The notes: a model not told the origin generated them from the sequence alone. A stretch of 64,000 bases of DNA from Cristatella mucedo (GCA_009760855.2 WPIO01000047.1:361001-425000); one strand, 5' to 3'. Numbered from the stretch's first letter, positions 47,361-59,575 are shown. Program-made: numbers and translations.

Positions 47361-47564
47361 AGGAGTGGTGCGTGAGTGGCCGCAGGACCCTCTAAGCACT
47401 CGTCCGCGGACCGCGCGAGCGCGTGCATTTACGCATCCACCTGCCGCGATCCGGATTCGCCAAAGATTCGGCAATCGGCTCTGGTCGATTCCATAGTCGC
47501 TGAGATTTGATACCCCGATTACAGTGCCGTACGTCGTGGAGGTGGGGAGGAATAGCAGCAGTGA

Positions 47565-48820
47565 CAGCCTGCAGCCAACTCCCCCCATCTTTCTCTCTCT
47601 TGCTCTCTCTGTCTGTCTCTCTCTCTGCAACGTACTGCTTATACTTTGAGCCCCAATGAATTCGTGGCAGCCATTCTCCGCGATCCGATTCGATCCGACA
47701 TCAGCGAATTAAGCATTTCGGTGTGTGTGCAATTCAGTGAAATCAAGGCTCGATCGCCGAAGAGTAACTGATTCGTGCCGTCGGGGGGGGGGGGGTAAAC
47801 TCCAGCTGAAATTGTGATGCTTCCTTGTGTGGAAGGAGGGAGGTCAAAGAGTTCAAATTTAGTTTTTGTATTTGTATATTGTTCAAGCTGCAATGCGATT
47901 TCATAGCTCCAGTTTTTCTTAGTCGTATTACTCAATGAGCCATCTTGCTGCAGTTTTTGTAAATGTTCGTAGTGGATATCCAGTTAGGCTATGTTGCATT
48001 TTCGATGCTAGGCTACAGGGCTGCTTGTTTTATTTCGACCTTCTGTTCGCTCCGACATATTGCGATTGATTTTACAAGGCTGTTTAATCACTGCAGCGAC
48101 CCTTTGGAATTTCGAAGTGCTACAGCCAGCTGCCTTTGCCACCATTGCTTCTGGTCTGTCTTGGCTTAGAGCTGGATACCTGATCGTATGTATGCACCTG
48201 TATATCAGGGCTGGCTTGAGCACGATGGTAGTTGGGTGATGTAAGCAGCGGCTTGAACGATGACGTCGGATGCAAATTTTCAAGTACTGTGTAGAAGCTG
48301 CAGCAGCATAGGTGAGCACTCTTTAGCACTGCTGCAGCAGTCGGCTGATTTGATCTGTGCTATCCTAATTTAGCCACCTGCTCTCTATTGATCAATGCAG
48401 CTATTGATTGCCGACAGGCTGGAAGCGTGTCATCGAGTCGCTTAGTACATGCAGCCAGTCGCTCTGTCGCCTATTGTCCTTTGTCTTCTTCGAATAGAGG
48501 CTGTGCTGACGTTTAGCAGGGCTGCTCAGGATTTTAGGGAAATGTGCTGTGTAATACATAGACAGCCATGGGCACCAGCTTACGTCGATCGGAACACACT
48601 AGCAGTTTGCACCCTAACTCGCACATGTCGGCATGCCCACACACCTGTGCGTGACAGCTCTTCCTGAACACTAGCGTACTCATGCACAGCCATTCAGAAT
48701 GGAGCAAAGTAAGCTTTAAAGGGCCGACTCGAAAATAATGGGCAGTGCAGCTGTGGATGCAGCATGCCTGCTCCTTCGACTGCACTCTTTGGTTGGAATC
48801 TGTTCTCGTGTACTTGTGTG
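47565..48820. other. unassigned DNA
   Basis: Contains the G13 run at 47783. No gene recognised. Confidence 0.5.
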
Positions 48821-48863
48821 CGTCTGTGTGTGTGTGCTGTGCTGTGTGTGTGTGTGTGTGTGC

Positions 48864-48920
<57 letters not shown>

Positions 48921-48952
48921 CGTGTGTGTGTGTGCTGCGTGTGTGTGTGCTG

Positions 48953-49017
<65 letters not shown>
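48821..49017. repeat. imperfect (TG)n microsatellite
   Basis: TG repeats broken at intervals by GCTGCG units, about 200 bases. Confidence 0.97.
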
Positions 49018-49020
<3 letters not shown>

Positions 49021-49104
49021 ATGCTTTTGCACTTTATGTTCACATGCGTGTGGTATGCAGCCGTGACCTTGTGCACGGCTGTCTTTAAATGTAAATGGTA
49101 TTTG

Positions 49105-49238
49105 ATTGAGCAGCCTTATTTCTCTAGCAGCCGAAGAGCAGTAGGAGCTATCGCCCTTCGGGCAGGTAGCAGTAGAGAATTGTCTGCCGCAGGACTCAAA
49201 CCTCGACTTGGGCGCGAGCGCCAAGACCCTAAGGGGTG
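49105..49238 (-). mobile_element. SINE-A, diverged copy
   Basis: On the minus strand GGTTTGAGTCCTGCGGC (B box) is followed by CTGCTCTTCGGCTGCTAGAG and AAATAAGGCTGCTCAATC. The A-box side is weak. Confidence 0.6.
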
Positions 49239-50024
49239 AGGGAGGAGTGCGGCAGCCGTGTGGGTATCCACGTGTGCAGCGATCCTTCTGTGCAAGCGTT
49301 TTCCATCTTGGAAGTTGGCAATGTTGGCATTCGTACAGCTGAACAGCCGATCCGGATCCACAGTAGGGTCATGCCTGTGCTGCATAGTTGCTGTCTTGGC
49401 CGGTGCTATATTAGGGTTGGGTGGATTTTCCTTGACTCGGCTCGGCTCACATCTGACCGTCTCGGAAGGACATTAGCTGCTGAAGTATGCAATGGTGCAG
49501 CTGGCAGCAGCTGCCGGCTCGGCAACCCATGGTGCTGGAAACCCAGGGTGCTGCAGCTGCTGCCTGGCACTCAGGGAAATCGCCAAGCAGACTTGAGTCA
49601 GGCAGCATCTGACAGCTCAAGTGCTCAGAATGCAGTCTCGGGCGACTCTCTGACCGGCCGTGCTGCTCCCAGTCTCTGCATGCCAACTCATTCTCGCGAG
49701 ATCTGTTCGTCAGTGGCTCGCCCCAGGCAGCCCTCTGCGCCAGGAGCAGCAGCCCCTATTGCTGGCCCTTGCTCCAGCCCTAGGCTACAGCCGTTGTCGC
49801 TATGCCAGCCCAGCCTTTCAACTTGGGCCAAACCGGTGACGGATGTCACACGAAAATATTCTGCTGCGTTCATTTGGAACCGCCGTCGGCAGCCTCGTCC
49901 TTTTGCTTGTCGAATCGTATCGGCCGGCATTTGAAAAAACTGTCGATTCGGGTGTCAAAAGTTGGGTCCGGCTCCTTTCCTTTTTTTGCTATTGAATTGT
50001 AAATTATAAAATTGTAACCGTTGA

Positions 50025-50277
50025 GAGGGATGGAGAGAGAAAGGGGGAGAGAGAGATAGAGAGAGACAGACAGAAAGAGAAGAGAGAGATAGAGAAAGAG
50101 AGTGGAGAGAGACAGACAGAGAAGAGAGAGATAGAGAAAGAGAGAGGAGAGAGAGACAGACAGAGAAGAGAGAGACAGAGAAAGAGAGTGTAGAGAGAGA
50201 GACAGAGAAGAGAAATAGAGAAAGAGAGAGGAGAGAGAGAGATAGAGAGTGAGAGAGAGACAGAGAGGGAGAGACAG

Positions 50278-50361
<84 letters not shown>
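50025..50361. repeat. (GA)n repeat with higher-order units
   Basis: GA tract broken by GACAGACAGAGAAGAGAGAG-type units of about 50 bases at 50060-50220, with a (GATA)n patch at 50276-50298. Confidence 0.97.
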
Positions 50362-50363
<2 letters not shown>

Positions 50364-51205
50364 CCGACGTCCCCTGCCAGACCGGCTGAAGCCTTTGCCA
50401 CCAGAGCAGCTCGGTGCATGATGACCCACCGGGGATGCTAAGCTGGGTGTGACCGTCAAAAAGAGAAATCAAAGGAGAGAGAGAGCAGCACCTGTGTAAT
50501 CGTAGCACGTTTACTGTTTACGTTGAGACTGTGGAGGGTTCTGCTCCAAATGCCTCGGTGCAGGCATGTGAGCATGTATGCCTTAGTGAGGCTTGTGCCT
50601 ACGACTTGTTCACGGAACTCCTTCGAAGGAAGATGCCTTCCATGTTGATAATTCCCAGTGACCTGGTATACCCTGCAGCAGCCGCATCACCCGCCACCCA
50701 CCGCCCCAGATCCTAGCCAAGCTGCATGCTAGTGCTGAGGACCCGCGGGTGACAGTAGCCAGCCAGCCAGCCGTCGTCGTTGCTGGCTGGCGATTCTGTT
50801 GGACGCTGGCTGTGCACATCTGCTCGGCGTCTGCCGGCTGTCTGCCACTGGCACACGGATCTGTTCGATGCAGAGGCTACCAGCGGCTGGGCCGTCGAGA
50901 GCAGATGCTCCGGCTGCCACTTGCAAGGGCAGTGCAGTGATGCCGAGGGTAGGAAGGGGGAGGAGTAGGAGGAGGATGTAGCAGCTGCTGTTGTACTGCT
51001 GCTTCTTCGCATGACTCACCTGTGAGAAGGCCAGCCCACCGGGAATTGCCCGAAGGGACTAGGTTATTCCTCGACTCCTTGTTGCCACTGAGCTGCTTCT
51101 GCTGCTGAGACCGCACACAGCCAGCGCTCAACGGTCAGGCCGAGCTGTCTGCTAGAGGCCGGCTGCCTCAGATCTCTTGCGAGGTTCAGCCTAAGGTGAC
51201 CGTGG

Positions 51206-51225
51206 CACGTGGCACGTGGCACGTG
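51206..51225. promoter_or_regulatory. three CACGTG E-boxes at 7-bp spacing
   Basis: CACGTG occurs at 51206, 51213 and 51220 in a GTGGCAC tandem. CACGTG is the canonical bHLH (MYC/USF-type) site. It could simply be a short tandem repeat. Confidence 0.35.
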
Positions 51226-51984
51226 CCAGTCCTGCAGAACCTTTGTTTTACCGGTACACACTACTCAAGTCAGTCTTCAGCTTTTTTCTTTTTATTTGCC
51301 GAAAATGACACACGGGCTTCCGACTCGGTCATCGCTAAGCAAGTGTGCCCGTCAGTGCAACTCGTCGGTGAGGTGAGTCTGCCCCCCCATGCGTCCATAG
51401 GGCCGAGGGATGGCATGGCCGATGCTGAGGATTTGACCTGCTTAAGGGCGGAGCAGCTCCTCGCTAGCTAGCTTGGCCGTGCGACTAGGCGTATGCATCC
51501 GACGGCAGACGAGTGCCATGCTGTCGCTCGATTTGCTTGCTCCATCACTGTGACTGCGTGTGCAGTCACAGCGATGACCAGCTCATTCTGTCTTGGGTGC
51601 TCTGGCAGTCTCGGGTTGCCGACTGCCCGTGGTTTGCTTTGGCAGCAGTGCTCAGACAGGCTTCCTCTGTGAATTGGCTGGTGAGACAGGAATAATTAAT
51701 GCATCGATCACGTCCTGATCGGCTGTTAGCTTCTTTTTTAGCCTTTGTGACGTGGCAGATGCAGCTGTGGCATCGGTTGGTCGTGCACAGTCAGATTTGG
51801 CGAGGCCCAACTGTGTGTGGTGGAGGTGAAGGGGAGGGGGGCTAGGTTCCTGCAGTACTGCATGTCAATCGGTGAATGAAGCAGCTAGGGTCTGCGTGCT
51901 CACAGTGCCTGGGGACTTTATCGTGACAATTAAACCACTCAACCGGTAATAGGCCAACCTAGCTCCAGCTCGTCTGACTCAAGT

Positions 51985-52310
51985 CGTTTAGCTGTGTCTA
52001 TAACCAACCTCAAATTCTTTGGAGACCATGCCTTGGTAGTTCGTGTGCTCTCCAAAGCCTGGAGATTAGTCACCTTGACTTCACCACAATTCCTGACTTG
52101 GCGGCATTTGAAAAGAGGCTGGAAACCCACATTTTCCTGCCAGCATTTGCAAGGTTCGAGTAAGCGCCCAGCGTGCTGGCACTGTGCATGTTATCACCAG
52201 CCAATTGACGTGCTTCCCTTACAGTAAATCTAATGCGACTAGAAATATATTTACTTCTCTGAGGGTGCTGTACGAATGTCTTATATTATTATATATTATA
52301 TATATATATA
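51985..52310 (+). mobile_element. LINE-A decayed 3' copy
   Basis: Runs from ACCAACCTCAAATTCTTTGG through a broken C-terminus to TTCTCTGAGGGTGCTGTACG and an AT-rich tail. Confidence 0.75.
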
Positions 52311-52734
52311 TATACATTTATACATTTATATATTATGTTATATTATTATTACTCCCATCTTCATCCTCACTCTTTATTGCGGTGAGGGCTGCCGTTAGTG
52401 GGTGGCTGTTGATCAATGTTCGCTGCTTACTTAAGCCACCTGTTTTACTTCAGCCACCTGTGTCCTACACTCTCTGTGGAGAGGGGCGGAGCGCTGAGAG
52501 GCCCTCCGTCAGGCTTCCTGCTGCTTTGACGGTTCCGAGCCGAGCAGAAAACGTAGCAGTAGAGAAGTAGGTACCGTACCACTCCCCCAGGCTAGAACTT
52601 CATATGTTAGCTTCTCGGCTCCAGGGCCCACTGCCCGGCAGCTATGTCGCACGTACTACAACATTCTGTTCATCCGAAAACCTGGCTTTTGGATGTATGC
52701 ATGTATCTCCAACTGTATTTCCACTTAGCCAGAA

Positions 52735-53110
52735 GGAGCTTCCGCAGCGCACTCATTGCCGAAGCAGCTTTCGATGCGCACATGGTAGCAAGCAGACTCC
52801 ATCCTGGGAAACAAAGAGAAAGTAAGAAGCACAGCTAAGTCAGGAGGGCAATCGAGGAAGTGAGTAGCATGGCAGTAGCAGCTCGGGGTGGCTGGAAAGG
52901 ATGCATCACAGTTGCCAACTGGATAATAGATGTCGTTGCGTAAGAACTTCGGCAGTGACTTCCACAGTCTAGGGCCTTCGGAGTCATCAGCGGTCAGCAG
53001 GCCCAGGAACGAAATGGAACAGCTAGTTTATTGTTGGTAGAGAGCCCGAGTAGGCTGAAACCGGTGCAACAGTTTAGCCAGCTATGAATGAGCCTCGCTG
53101 GGTCAGAGTG
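52735..53110 (-). mobile_element. LINE-B 3' copy
   Basis: Runs colinear with 20918-21322, including AGTGAGTAGCATGGCAGTAG, GGAACAGCTAGTTTATTGTT and GCTGAAACCGGTGCAACAGT. Confidence 0.78.
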
Positions 53111-53114
53111 TGAG

Positions 53115-54650
53115 CCGATGGGCCGAGCCTGATCAGGCTGCTGCAAGTGGTGACCCGGAGTCGATAAATAGATCGAAGTCAGCAGACCTTTCCTGAGTCA
53201 GCAGTCCTTTCCGGTTCATCGGCCAGCTTCAAATTCAGACACTAGAGGCATTAGGAATTGGAGAGATCCTTGTTGCAATCGATATCAGCTGATAAGATTG
53301 CGCTTGCTCTCGAATAAGCAGCCCAAGCAGTCCAAGCAATTAAACGTCATGGAGATCGGCTTTCTATTTAAGGCCTGTGCCGACGATGCGACGATGTGTC
53401 GTAAGTACCACGGTGATGCTGAAGCATCAGCAGCATCTTTGTCGGGCTCATACTACCCCGGTGGCAGCCGATGGGGCCGCCCTGCTTGATACAGGCACTA
53501 CCCAGACTCGAAGTGCCGTGGAATGGACACGAGGTCCTTGCTGACCCCAGTAACTGCTGGCACCTGGCAACTGTTTAATGTCACAAGCAAGGAGTGTTCG
53601 GCATCGGCTTGAATCTTAGGCTGCTCGTCGTAATAGGGTCGGTGTGTCGGTGCGCTGCTGCTTGGGCTTGATGGTGCTGGATCGCCGTCTGACAGGACTC
53701 AACGAAGGGGAAGAAGTAGAAGGCAGTAGAGGCCGATAGCAACAGCAATAATGAAATGTTTGCAAAGCACCGTAAGAGAGCTATATCTCTCGCCAGACAC
53801 TTTGCATACACTGGAGAGACAGTATGTCAATGATAGCAAGGCAGCCCCTCCCCCAACCCAGTATCTCATCACTTTGCATTCGACTGGGAGCAAAGCAGTG
53901 CGATTGGCAAAGCAGCGCATTGGGTCATGGTGACTGGCAACTGAGGCTGACAGCCGAGAACCAGCAGTGACTGGAAATTGTGGGAGTGCCTCTTGCTTTT
54001 GTATGTGCCGCTTCTTTGTGCACATTCAGTCAGTAGCTACAGCAGCTGCAGCAACGTGGTACCTCCCCCCACCCTGCATGAGACAACTGCAGTGCTCAGG
54101 ACAACTGCCAGGTCTTTTCCTGCCATCGTCTATTATGCATTCGTAGTTTGCTTGGCGGCAGCCATTGCTTTTTGCATCAGTGAATCTGACGACAAGGGCG
54201 GTACACTAGCAAATGATACATCGTGGCCTGTTCTGAGAAAGTCTGCCCGGGCCACGACCAGTGTGGCTGGAGCTGCTGCTGCTGCTACTGCCTCTGGGCT
54301 TCACTTGCAATGCCAACTGTTTCCTCTGCTTCCTTAGAGAGTTTTTCTTTCTTTTTTTACCAATCCGGCGTGGTACTGATGCAATGGCCCACTTAGTCGC
54401 CTGACTCGAACCCATAGAACGTTTTTGAGACAATATCGGCAGGCGGCAGAGGTCTTTAGCCTACATCAGTAGCCCCCTCCCTTCTTTCTGTTCAGTACAA
54501 TTCAGGATCTGTTGAAAGTGCTTCAGCAGAATAGGCAGCTCAGAAGGCTGTGACCTCAAAGCCTGGCCAGATAAGGGAGGTCATATAGAAAAATCGTGAT
54601 GGGGCTACATCAAACTGAACACATACATAGGAATAGCATATGTCTTTGTT
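53115..54650. other. unassigned DNA
   Basis: Only a weak LINE tail at 53755 is seen. Confidence 0.45.
53755..53850 (-). mobile_element. LINE-A-like tail fragment (decayed)
   Basis: Weak minus-strand match to the LINE-A end (GCACCGTAAGAGAGCTATAT then CTCTCGCCAGACACTTTGCA). Confidence 0.4.
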
Positions 54651-54654
54651 TTGG

Positions 54655-54746
54655 GGATGTTGCAGCAAATGTAAAGCGCCTAGAAAGAGATTAAGTTCTC
54701 TGAGGGCGCTTTATCAAGTACATTATTATTACTATTATTATTGATA
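54655..54746 (+). mobile_element. LINE-A 3' tail fragment
   Basis: Close match: GCAAATGTAAAGCGCCTAGA, AGAGATTAAGTTCTCTGAGG and an ATT tail, with nothing of the coding region. Confidence 0.85.
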
Positions 54747-54799
54747 AATAATTGCACGTGCTGTGCACAAGTTTAGCATGTGTGGCATCGAATAACATC

Positions 54800-54978
54800 A
54801 TCTTTTTACCCGAACGGAGTTGCTGTTAACGTCTATCTTGAGGCCAAAGAGCCTTAACGGTTGTCACCTCACTTGCAGTTAACAATAAATGATCGCCCAC
54901 TGCAGGACTCGAACTCACGACCTGAGTCGTGAAGAGCAAGCATCTTTAACGCCTGAGCTTATAGCTGTCGCAGCAGCT
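54800..54978 (-). mobile_element. SINE-A copy
   Basis: AATAAATGATCGCCCACTGC, then GGACTCGAACTCACGACC (B box) and CGTGAAGAGCAAGCATCTTT on the minus strand. Confidence 0.83.
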
Positions 54979-55399
54979 GCTGTCGAACTGCCTTGGTTTT
55001 TGCAACTGAACGATTGCTTTTGAAGTGTGTCTGTCAGGCAGAACGAAATATTTATGCCTGATAATGTCAGTCGGTATAGAGAACTTATCACTCTGGCTCA
55101 TTTGCATGAGTAGCATGTACTGGCATGTCTGTACTGGCATGTCAAGTCATTTTGTTGTTGTTGCAACTTTCTACGAGGACTCTGCAGTCTAGGATTGGTG
55201 GGCATTGCCTAGAGCAGTGCCAAGAGCAGTGAGTGCCTGGTGCTGGTTCTCTGCCCGACAGCCAGCGGTCAAGGCCAGCTCTTCACGCCGGGCAGGTGGT
55301 GCCAGGGTACACACCGGTTTGCCAAGTGATTATGCTAGTGTGCAGAGACCTGACAGCCAGCTGTACCGATGCTACTACTGCAGAGTGCTGCCAGAGCCG

Positions 55400-55545
55400 T
55401 ATTGTGTCCCAGTGCATGGTGACAAAGGAAATCCTTGTTTGTCTCGGGAATCGAACCGACGATCTTTGTTTCACCACCCCGAACCACCACAGAGGGGTGG
55501 CTTACATCGTGGCCGGCCGATGTGGCTAACTAACCAGAGGAGGCC
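55400..55545 (-). mobile_element. possible third tRNA-derived SINE
   Basis: On the minus strand GTCGGTTCGATTCCCGAGAC is a good B box, followed by a body unlike SINE-A or SINE-B. Only one copy is seen in the window. Confidence 0.45.
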
Positions 55546-55549
55546 TCAG

Positions 55550-56716
55550 GGCGGCCTAAATGGTCGCAACACAAAATGAGGCCATGTCATGAATTGGGCA
55601 TGCCTGGCTGTATCCTAACATGGGAGTGGGCGGAGCTTGTCGAGGTGAGACCACAAATGAATTATGAGGAGGTTGCAAGTACCATCCCAACTGCCTAATA
55701 ATGCAACGGATTATAAATGTGAGTGTGATCGATGAGCCACTATAGTAATCCTTTTTATCCGGTAGTCCATCGTTCTGGCTGGCTGTTCTCTGAGGAGCCG
55801 GCCTGTCGGCCAGGGCACCAGCTGTGTAGCTGCCCAGCTTCCCGTGTACTATGTATGCTCTCCTCTCTGAACGTGGGCAGTGGTGGAGCCGTTTGGCAGA
55901 GCCCTCTGGCTGTGCTTTAGTCGAGAGCATTTCGGCCGATTGCCTAAGCTGTGGTTTGGCCATTGGCCAAGTGGCTACTGATCAATGGTGGTAGCAGCAG
56001 CTGCTGTCCTAGCTTCCAGTGCACACGGCCACAGTCAAGCCAGGACCTAGCTAGGACACACACGTGTATGTACCTCCTGTACCGCAGCAGCGAAGCATGG
56101 ACCTGCAAGCTCTAGCCTGCTCTGACGAGCCAGCTCTGGCTGTCATGTGCTTGTACTTCATCTTAGCCTAAACTGTTTGTAAGTGCCAATCGACCAGGCT
56201 TCGAGCCACTTGTGGCTGGACCACCGAGTGACTGGTAATAGGCAAGCTTGTCTGAGGCTGGAGATGATTGCGATCGTAGGCACAGGAGCACTAGTACCTA
56301 CTGGGCCTTCTTCGGCCTTTTGGCTTGTAATTATCTCAAAAGCCTGTGACAGCAAATTGTCTCAAAGAGAATTTTGATGTACCGCAAAAGCAGAGGGTTT
56401 CCGTATGTGCAATAACTCCGACTCAGCCGACCCGTGTTCCAACCATTCTTAGAATGTTGACCCTCATCACAGACTAGCTGGCCTGTTATTGGTGATGGTC
56501 ATCTTTCTATTCGATTTAGCAGGTATCAGTAGCTCGGCCCCATGTCTGGCATCTGCATAAAAGAGCTGTGTCTCCTCTTCCTCCTGCTCTCTCTCTCCCT
56601 CTTTTTCTCCTCCCTCTGTCTCTCTCTCTCTCTCTCTCTCTCTGCCTCTCTGTGTCTGTCTTTCTCCCTCTGTCTGTCTCTCTCTCTGCCTCTCTGTGTC
56701 TATCTTTCTCTCTCTG

Positions 56717-56747
<31 letters not shown>

Positions 56748-57605
56748 GTCTCTCTCCCTCTCTCTGTCTCTCTATTTCCCGTCTCTCTCCCTCTGTCTCT
56801 CTGTTTCTGTCTCTCTATTTCTCTGTCTCTCTCTATCTCCCCCGTCTCTCTCTCTCTCTCTCTGTCTGTCTCTCTAGGTCTCTCTGTCTGTCTCTCTATT
56901 TCTCTGTCTCTCTCCATCTCCCTATCTCTCTGTGTCTCTCTGTCCCTCTCTGTCTCTGTCTCTCTCTTTTATCTCGTCGGCTGTGGCAGCTGCTAATGCA
57001 GTGCATTATGTGTGGAGATCCCCGCCCACACACACACCCCGTGCCAGCTAGGGTCTAGTCTCGTCCAAAAGGTGCCACTCTCAGCAGGCGGATGCTTCTC
57101 TTTGCAGCTCCAGTGCTAGGACGACTGTGCTGCAGCCACTCGCTGCCTGATACGAGCTCGCCGCTTCTAGCCTTTCTTCGGCGGTCCTTCGAAGCTGGTC
57201 TTAGTTTGCGGCACCTCTGGTAACTGCTGGCTGCACTTGCTCGAGATTACCATGGCGATATCCCGGGCAAGATGGCGGAGGAGGAAGTGTGGGCAGCGAC
57301 TGCTAATCTGCGGCTCCTTGTTGAGCACCCAAGCCAGCGGTGGGGCAGCTTCCGGCCAGGCAGCCGTGGGAACAGGGTCGTCCAGTATGTCTGCCACCTG
57401 TTCTTAACCATTAAATAGGCCATGTTCGGCTTTGGCACTCGGCTGTACCACATTAAAGCCCACGAGGTTTGGTGCACAGTGTGGCTGTCTGCTGAACAAC
57501 GAAGGTGTCCTGCGTCCGGATCGGTTTAGAGGCTTAGTGTTAGCTGCTAACTAGTAGTCATCTCTGGCAAATGAACTTGCTAACCACAGCTGCGTTGGCA
57601 ATGGT
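55550..57605. other. unassigned DNA around the CT repeat
   Basis: The minus-strand frames at 57167-57477 show no recognisable family. Confidence 0.45.
56576..56972. repeat. (CT)n repeat
   Basis: About 400 bases of CT repeats broken by CTGTCTGTCT and TCTATTTCTC units. Confidence 0.97.
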
Positions 57606-57611
57606 TGCCTG

Positions 57612-57765
57612 GTGAGCCGAATCGTTTGGCCTAAGCTGCTCGCCCCGGAGACCAAGGTCTGGCCAAGGTCTTGGGCTCGAGCCCGTGGCATATGTGAAGC
57701 ACCTGAATAGAGATTAAGTGCTCTTAGGGTGCTATACAAATTAATTATATATATATATATATTTT
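57612..57765 (+). mobile_element. SINE-B, tRNA-derived with LINE-A-like tail
   Basis: CGTTTGGCCTAAGCTGCTCG (A box), TTGGGCTCGAGCCCGTGGCA (B-box region), ATAGAGATTAAGTGCTCTTA, GGGTGCTATACAAATTAATT and an AT microsatellite end. Confidence 0.83.
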
Positions 57766-57967
57766 AATCGTTCAACGAACGGATGCTAGTTTTGATGAAT
57801 GTGCAGATCACACTCTCAAAAAAGCCGTCTGTCACGTCACTGCAGCTGCAGACAGTGCCACGTCCGCCGCGGGAGCAGCTGCCGGTTCGTCCTGCTGGGG
57901 GAGAGGGAAGTGGCGCATGATTTGATTCCCACTCACGTCTTCGAGTCGTTTTGCGTGTTTCCTGCAA

Positions 57968-58023
57968 ATTGCAGCCCTTTCGTGCTGCAGCTCGAATTGC
58001 AGCCCTTTCGTGCTGCAATTCGA
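57968..58023. repeat. 28-bp tandem duplication
   Basis: Two 28-base copies (57968-57995, 57996-58023) differ at two positions. Each contains the inverted pair TTGCAGC/GCTGCAA. Confidence 0.95.
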
Positions 58024-59438
58024 GCGGCCCGAGTTTTCGCTGGCCACCGTTGCAAATGAAGCAGTCGGTAGCCACCATGCATGGGGGGCCATATCCAGCC
58101 CCACCACTATCTGCTACTACGCCCCAGGGCTGGGTCGGTAAGCTACACCGGCATGCTGGCACGTCACAGGCTGGCCCGGCTTACCTTTTTTCCACTTCTA
58201 GAGGCTGTTGCTTTGCATTAGGCTAGTGATGGGTTGCAGCCAACGACTGCCTGTACTGGCTAGCTTCTTTCGATATTAGCTGCTAGCTGCATTCGGCTTG
58301 TGGAGATTGACAGGCACAGCAGCGCTGCGTAGCCAGGCTTGGTTAGGTAAGCACTCGATTGTGGCTGCACTGGAGCAGCCTTTCCACAGCAGCGCCAGCC
58401 TCGTGCTCATACTACTATGTGAGAGCAGGGAATGGGAAAGCCTTCCGAAGTACCGCAAAGTCGCCGCCTGGTGCTGTGCATTCATGTTACGCGGCTGTGG
58501 GAAAGGGGCTGGTGTGGCTGCGCCTCGGTGGCTTGCATGCTAGCTAGGACATCCGGGTTCTCGGCTTCAGGGTGTGCAAGCTGCAGACTGACCCATCACC
58601 AGTCCGTGACGTCGTGCTCCACAGACTTGCTCTCTCTCTCTCTCTCTCGTTAAACCACCAGCTAGCTATCGAGCAGCACATGCTGGGCACAGTGCACACG
58701 GTACAGTCAAGTCGACGTATTTGAAGGCTTAGGAAACCGTAGGGAGTAGTAAGTTGTTGAGCCAGCATTGCACTGACACCCGTCCCGGAATTAAGTGTGC
58801 TTTGTTGGTTACGTTACCTGCAGTGCAAGTGTGTGTGCTTTGGGTGTATGCTTTAGCAGCCCAGATGTGTGCATGATGTGCTCGCTGGGAGTGCCGCTGT
58901 CTTCAGGAACTGCCCGAACTCGGCTGATCAGGAGAGTAGGTTCACTTATTCTGGTTGTTATAGCCACGAGAAGTATATGACTGAGCTATGGAGAGCGAAT
59001 CGGAAGTGTTAACCTATTAAACTAGTCACTCCTCATGCACAGCGTTAGGGTCCCAGAAGCGGTAGAGTAAAACACTACCTGCTGCTCTTTAAACATTTTT
59101 TTAACTGCCTACGAAGAGTTGGCTTGTTTTGCTATGAGTCCAGGTGGTATCTAACTAGACCTGATAGGCAATGCACTGATTAGGTTCGATGCTTTACAAG
59201 TGGCCCGTGTCCTCTAGTTTGTGTAATTCGGCAGGGGCGCTTCAGCCAGATGCCCTCCATCTGACCCGACACAACTCCCGAACTGTGTTGCTCTCGGTTT
59301 TCTTACAGTTTATTTACCAGTCTTGGTTTCATAGAAGACAAACTACACCACCATAACATACTGCGAACATTGATGAGTTGGGCCCTGAAGGAGAGTACTG
59401 CCTGCTGCGTCTGCCCCCCCCCCCCCCCCCCCCGCAGC

Positions 59439-59575
59439 TTTGTTATATCCCAGCCGACATTAAAGCAGCTAGAAGAGCTAAGGATTCGCTGAAAAAATTG
59501 GCCAATAACCTGCTTAGCAACCGAGACGATAGGATTGAAAATATCCAGTGGATATCTAGTGGTGGAAACTCATGA
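59439..59575 (+). other. possible coding exon, unassigned
   Basis: After a C20 run (59414-59433) and an acceptor-like CGCAG, the frame reads IPADIKAARRAKDSLKKLAN and continues for 20 codons to TGA at 59573. Lys/Arg/Asp-rich helical character looks more like protein than the neighbouring frames. I do not recognise the family, and no partner exon was found. Confidence 0.25.

Larger units (their letters stand above)
45540..47560. promoter_or_regulatory. CpG island, promoter candidate
   Basis: CpG-dense DNA (many CGCG, GCGGCCGC and CGGCCG words) lies between the GA tract and AT-richer DNA at 47.6 kb, broken by a LINE-B piece at 46205-46478. A first-exon-like donor (GGCTG|GTGAGTGACG) lies at about 45757. 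It is the largest CpG-rich block and lies upstream of DENND4, whose first coding exon has an upstream acceptor. The link is an inference across about 14 kb, and a gene on either strand could use it. Confidence 0.45.
49240..51980. other. unassigned GC-richer DNA
   Basis: A 232-codon frame at 49236-49934 is open but has no domain, signal or conserved motif. The GA repeat (50025-50361) and the E-box tandem lie here. Confidence 0.4.

Noticed and set aside
47001-47630. A 209-codon minus-strand frame in the CpG island
   Set aside because: Composition is driven by GC content and a poly-G run; there is no domain, and a similarly long frame exists on the other strand.
49236-49934. A 232-codon plus-strand frame as a gene
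   Set aside because: It has no recognisable motif, and GC-rich DNA here favours chance frames. It also overlaps an old SINE-A boundary at its start.
56576-58023. A CRISPR-like array
   Set aside because: The repeats are simple microsatellites or a two-copy tandem, without spacers; the genome is eukaryotic.
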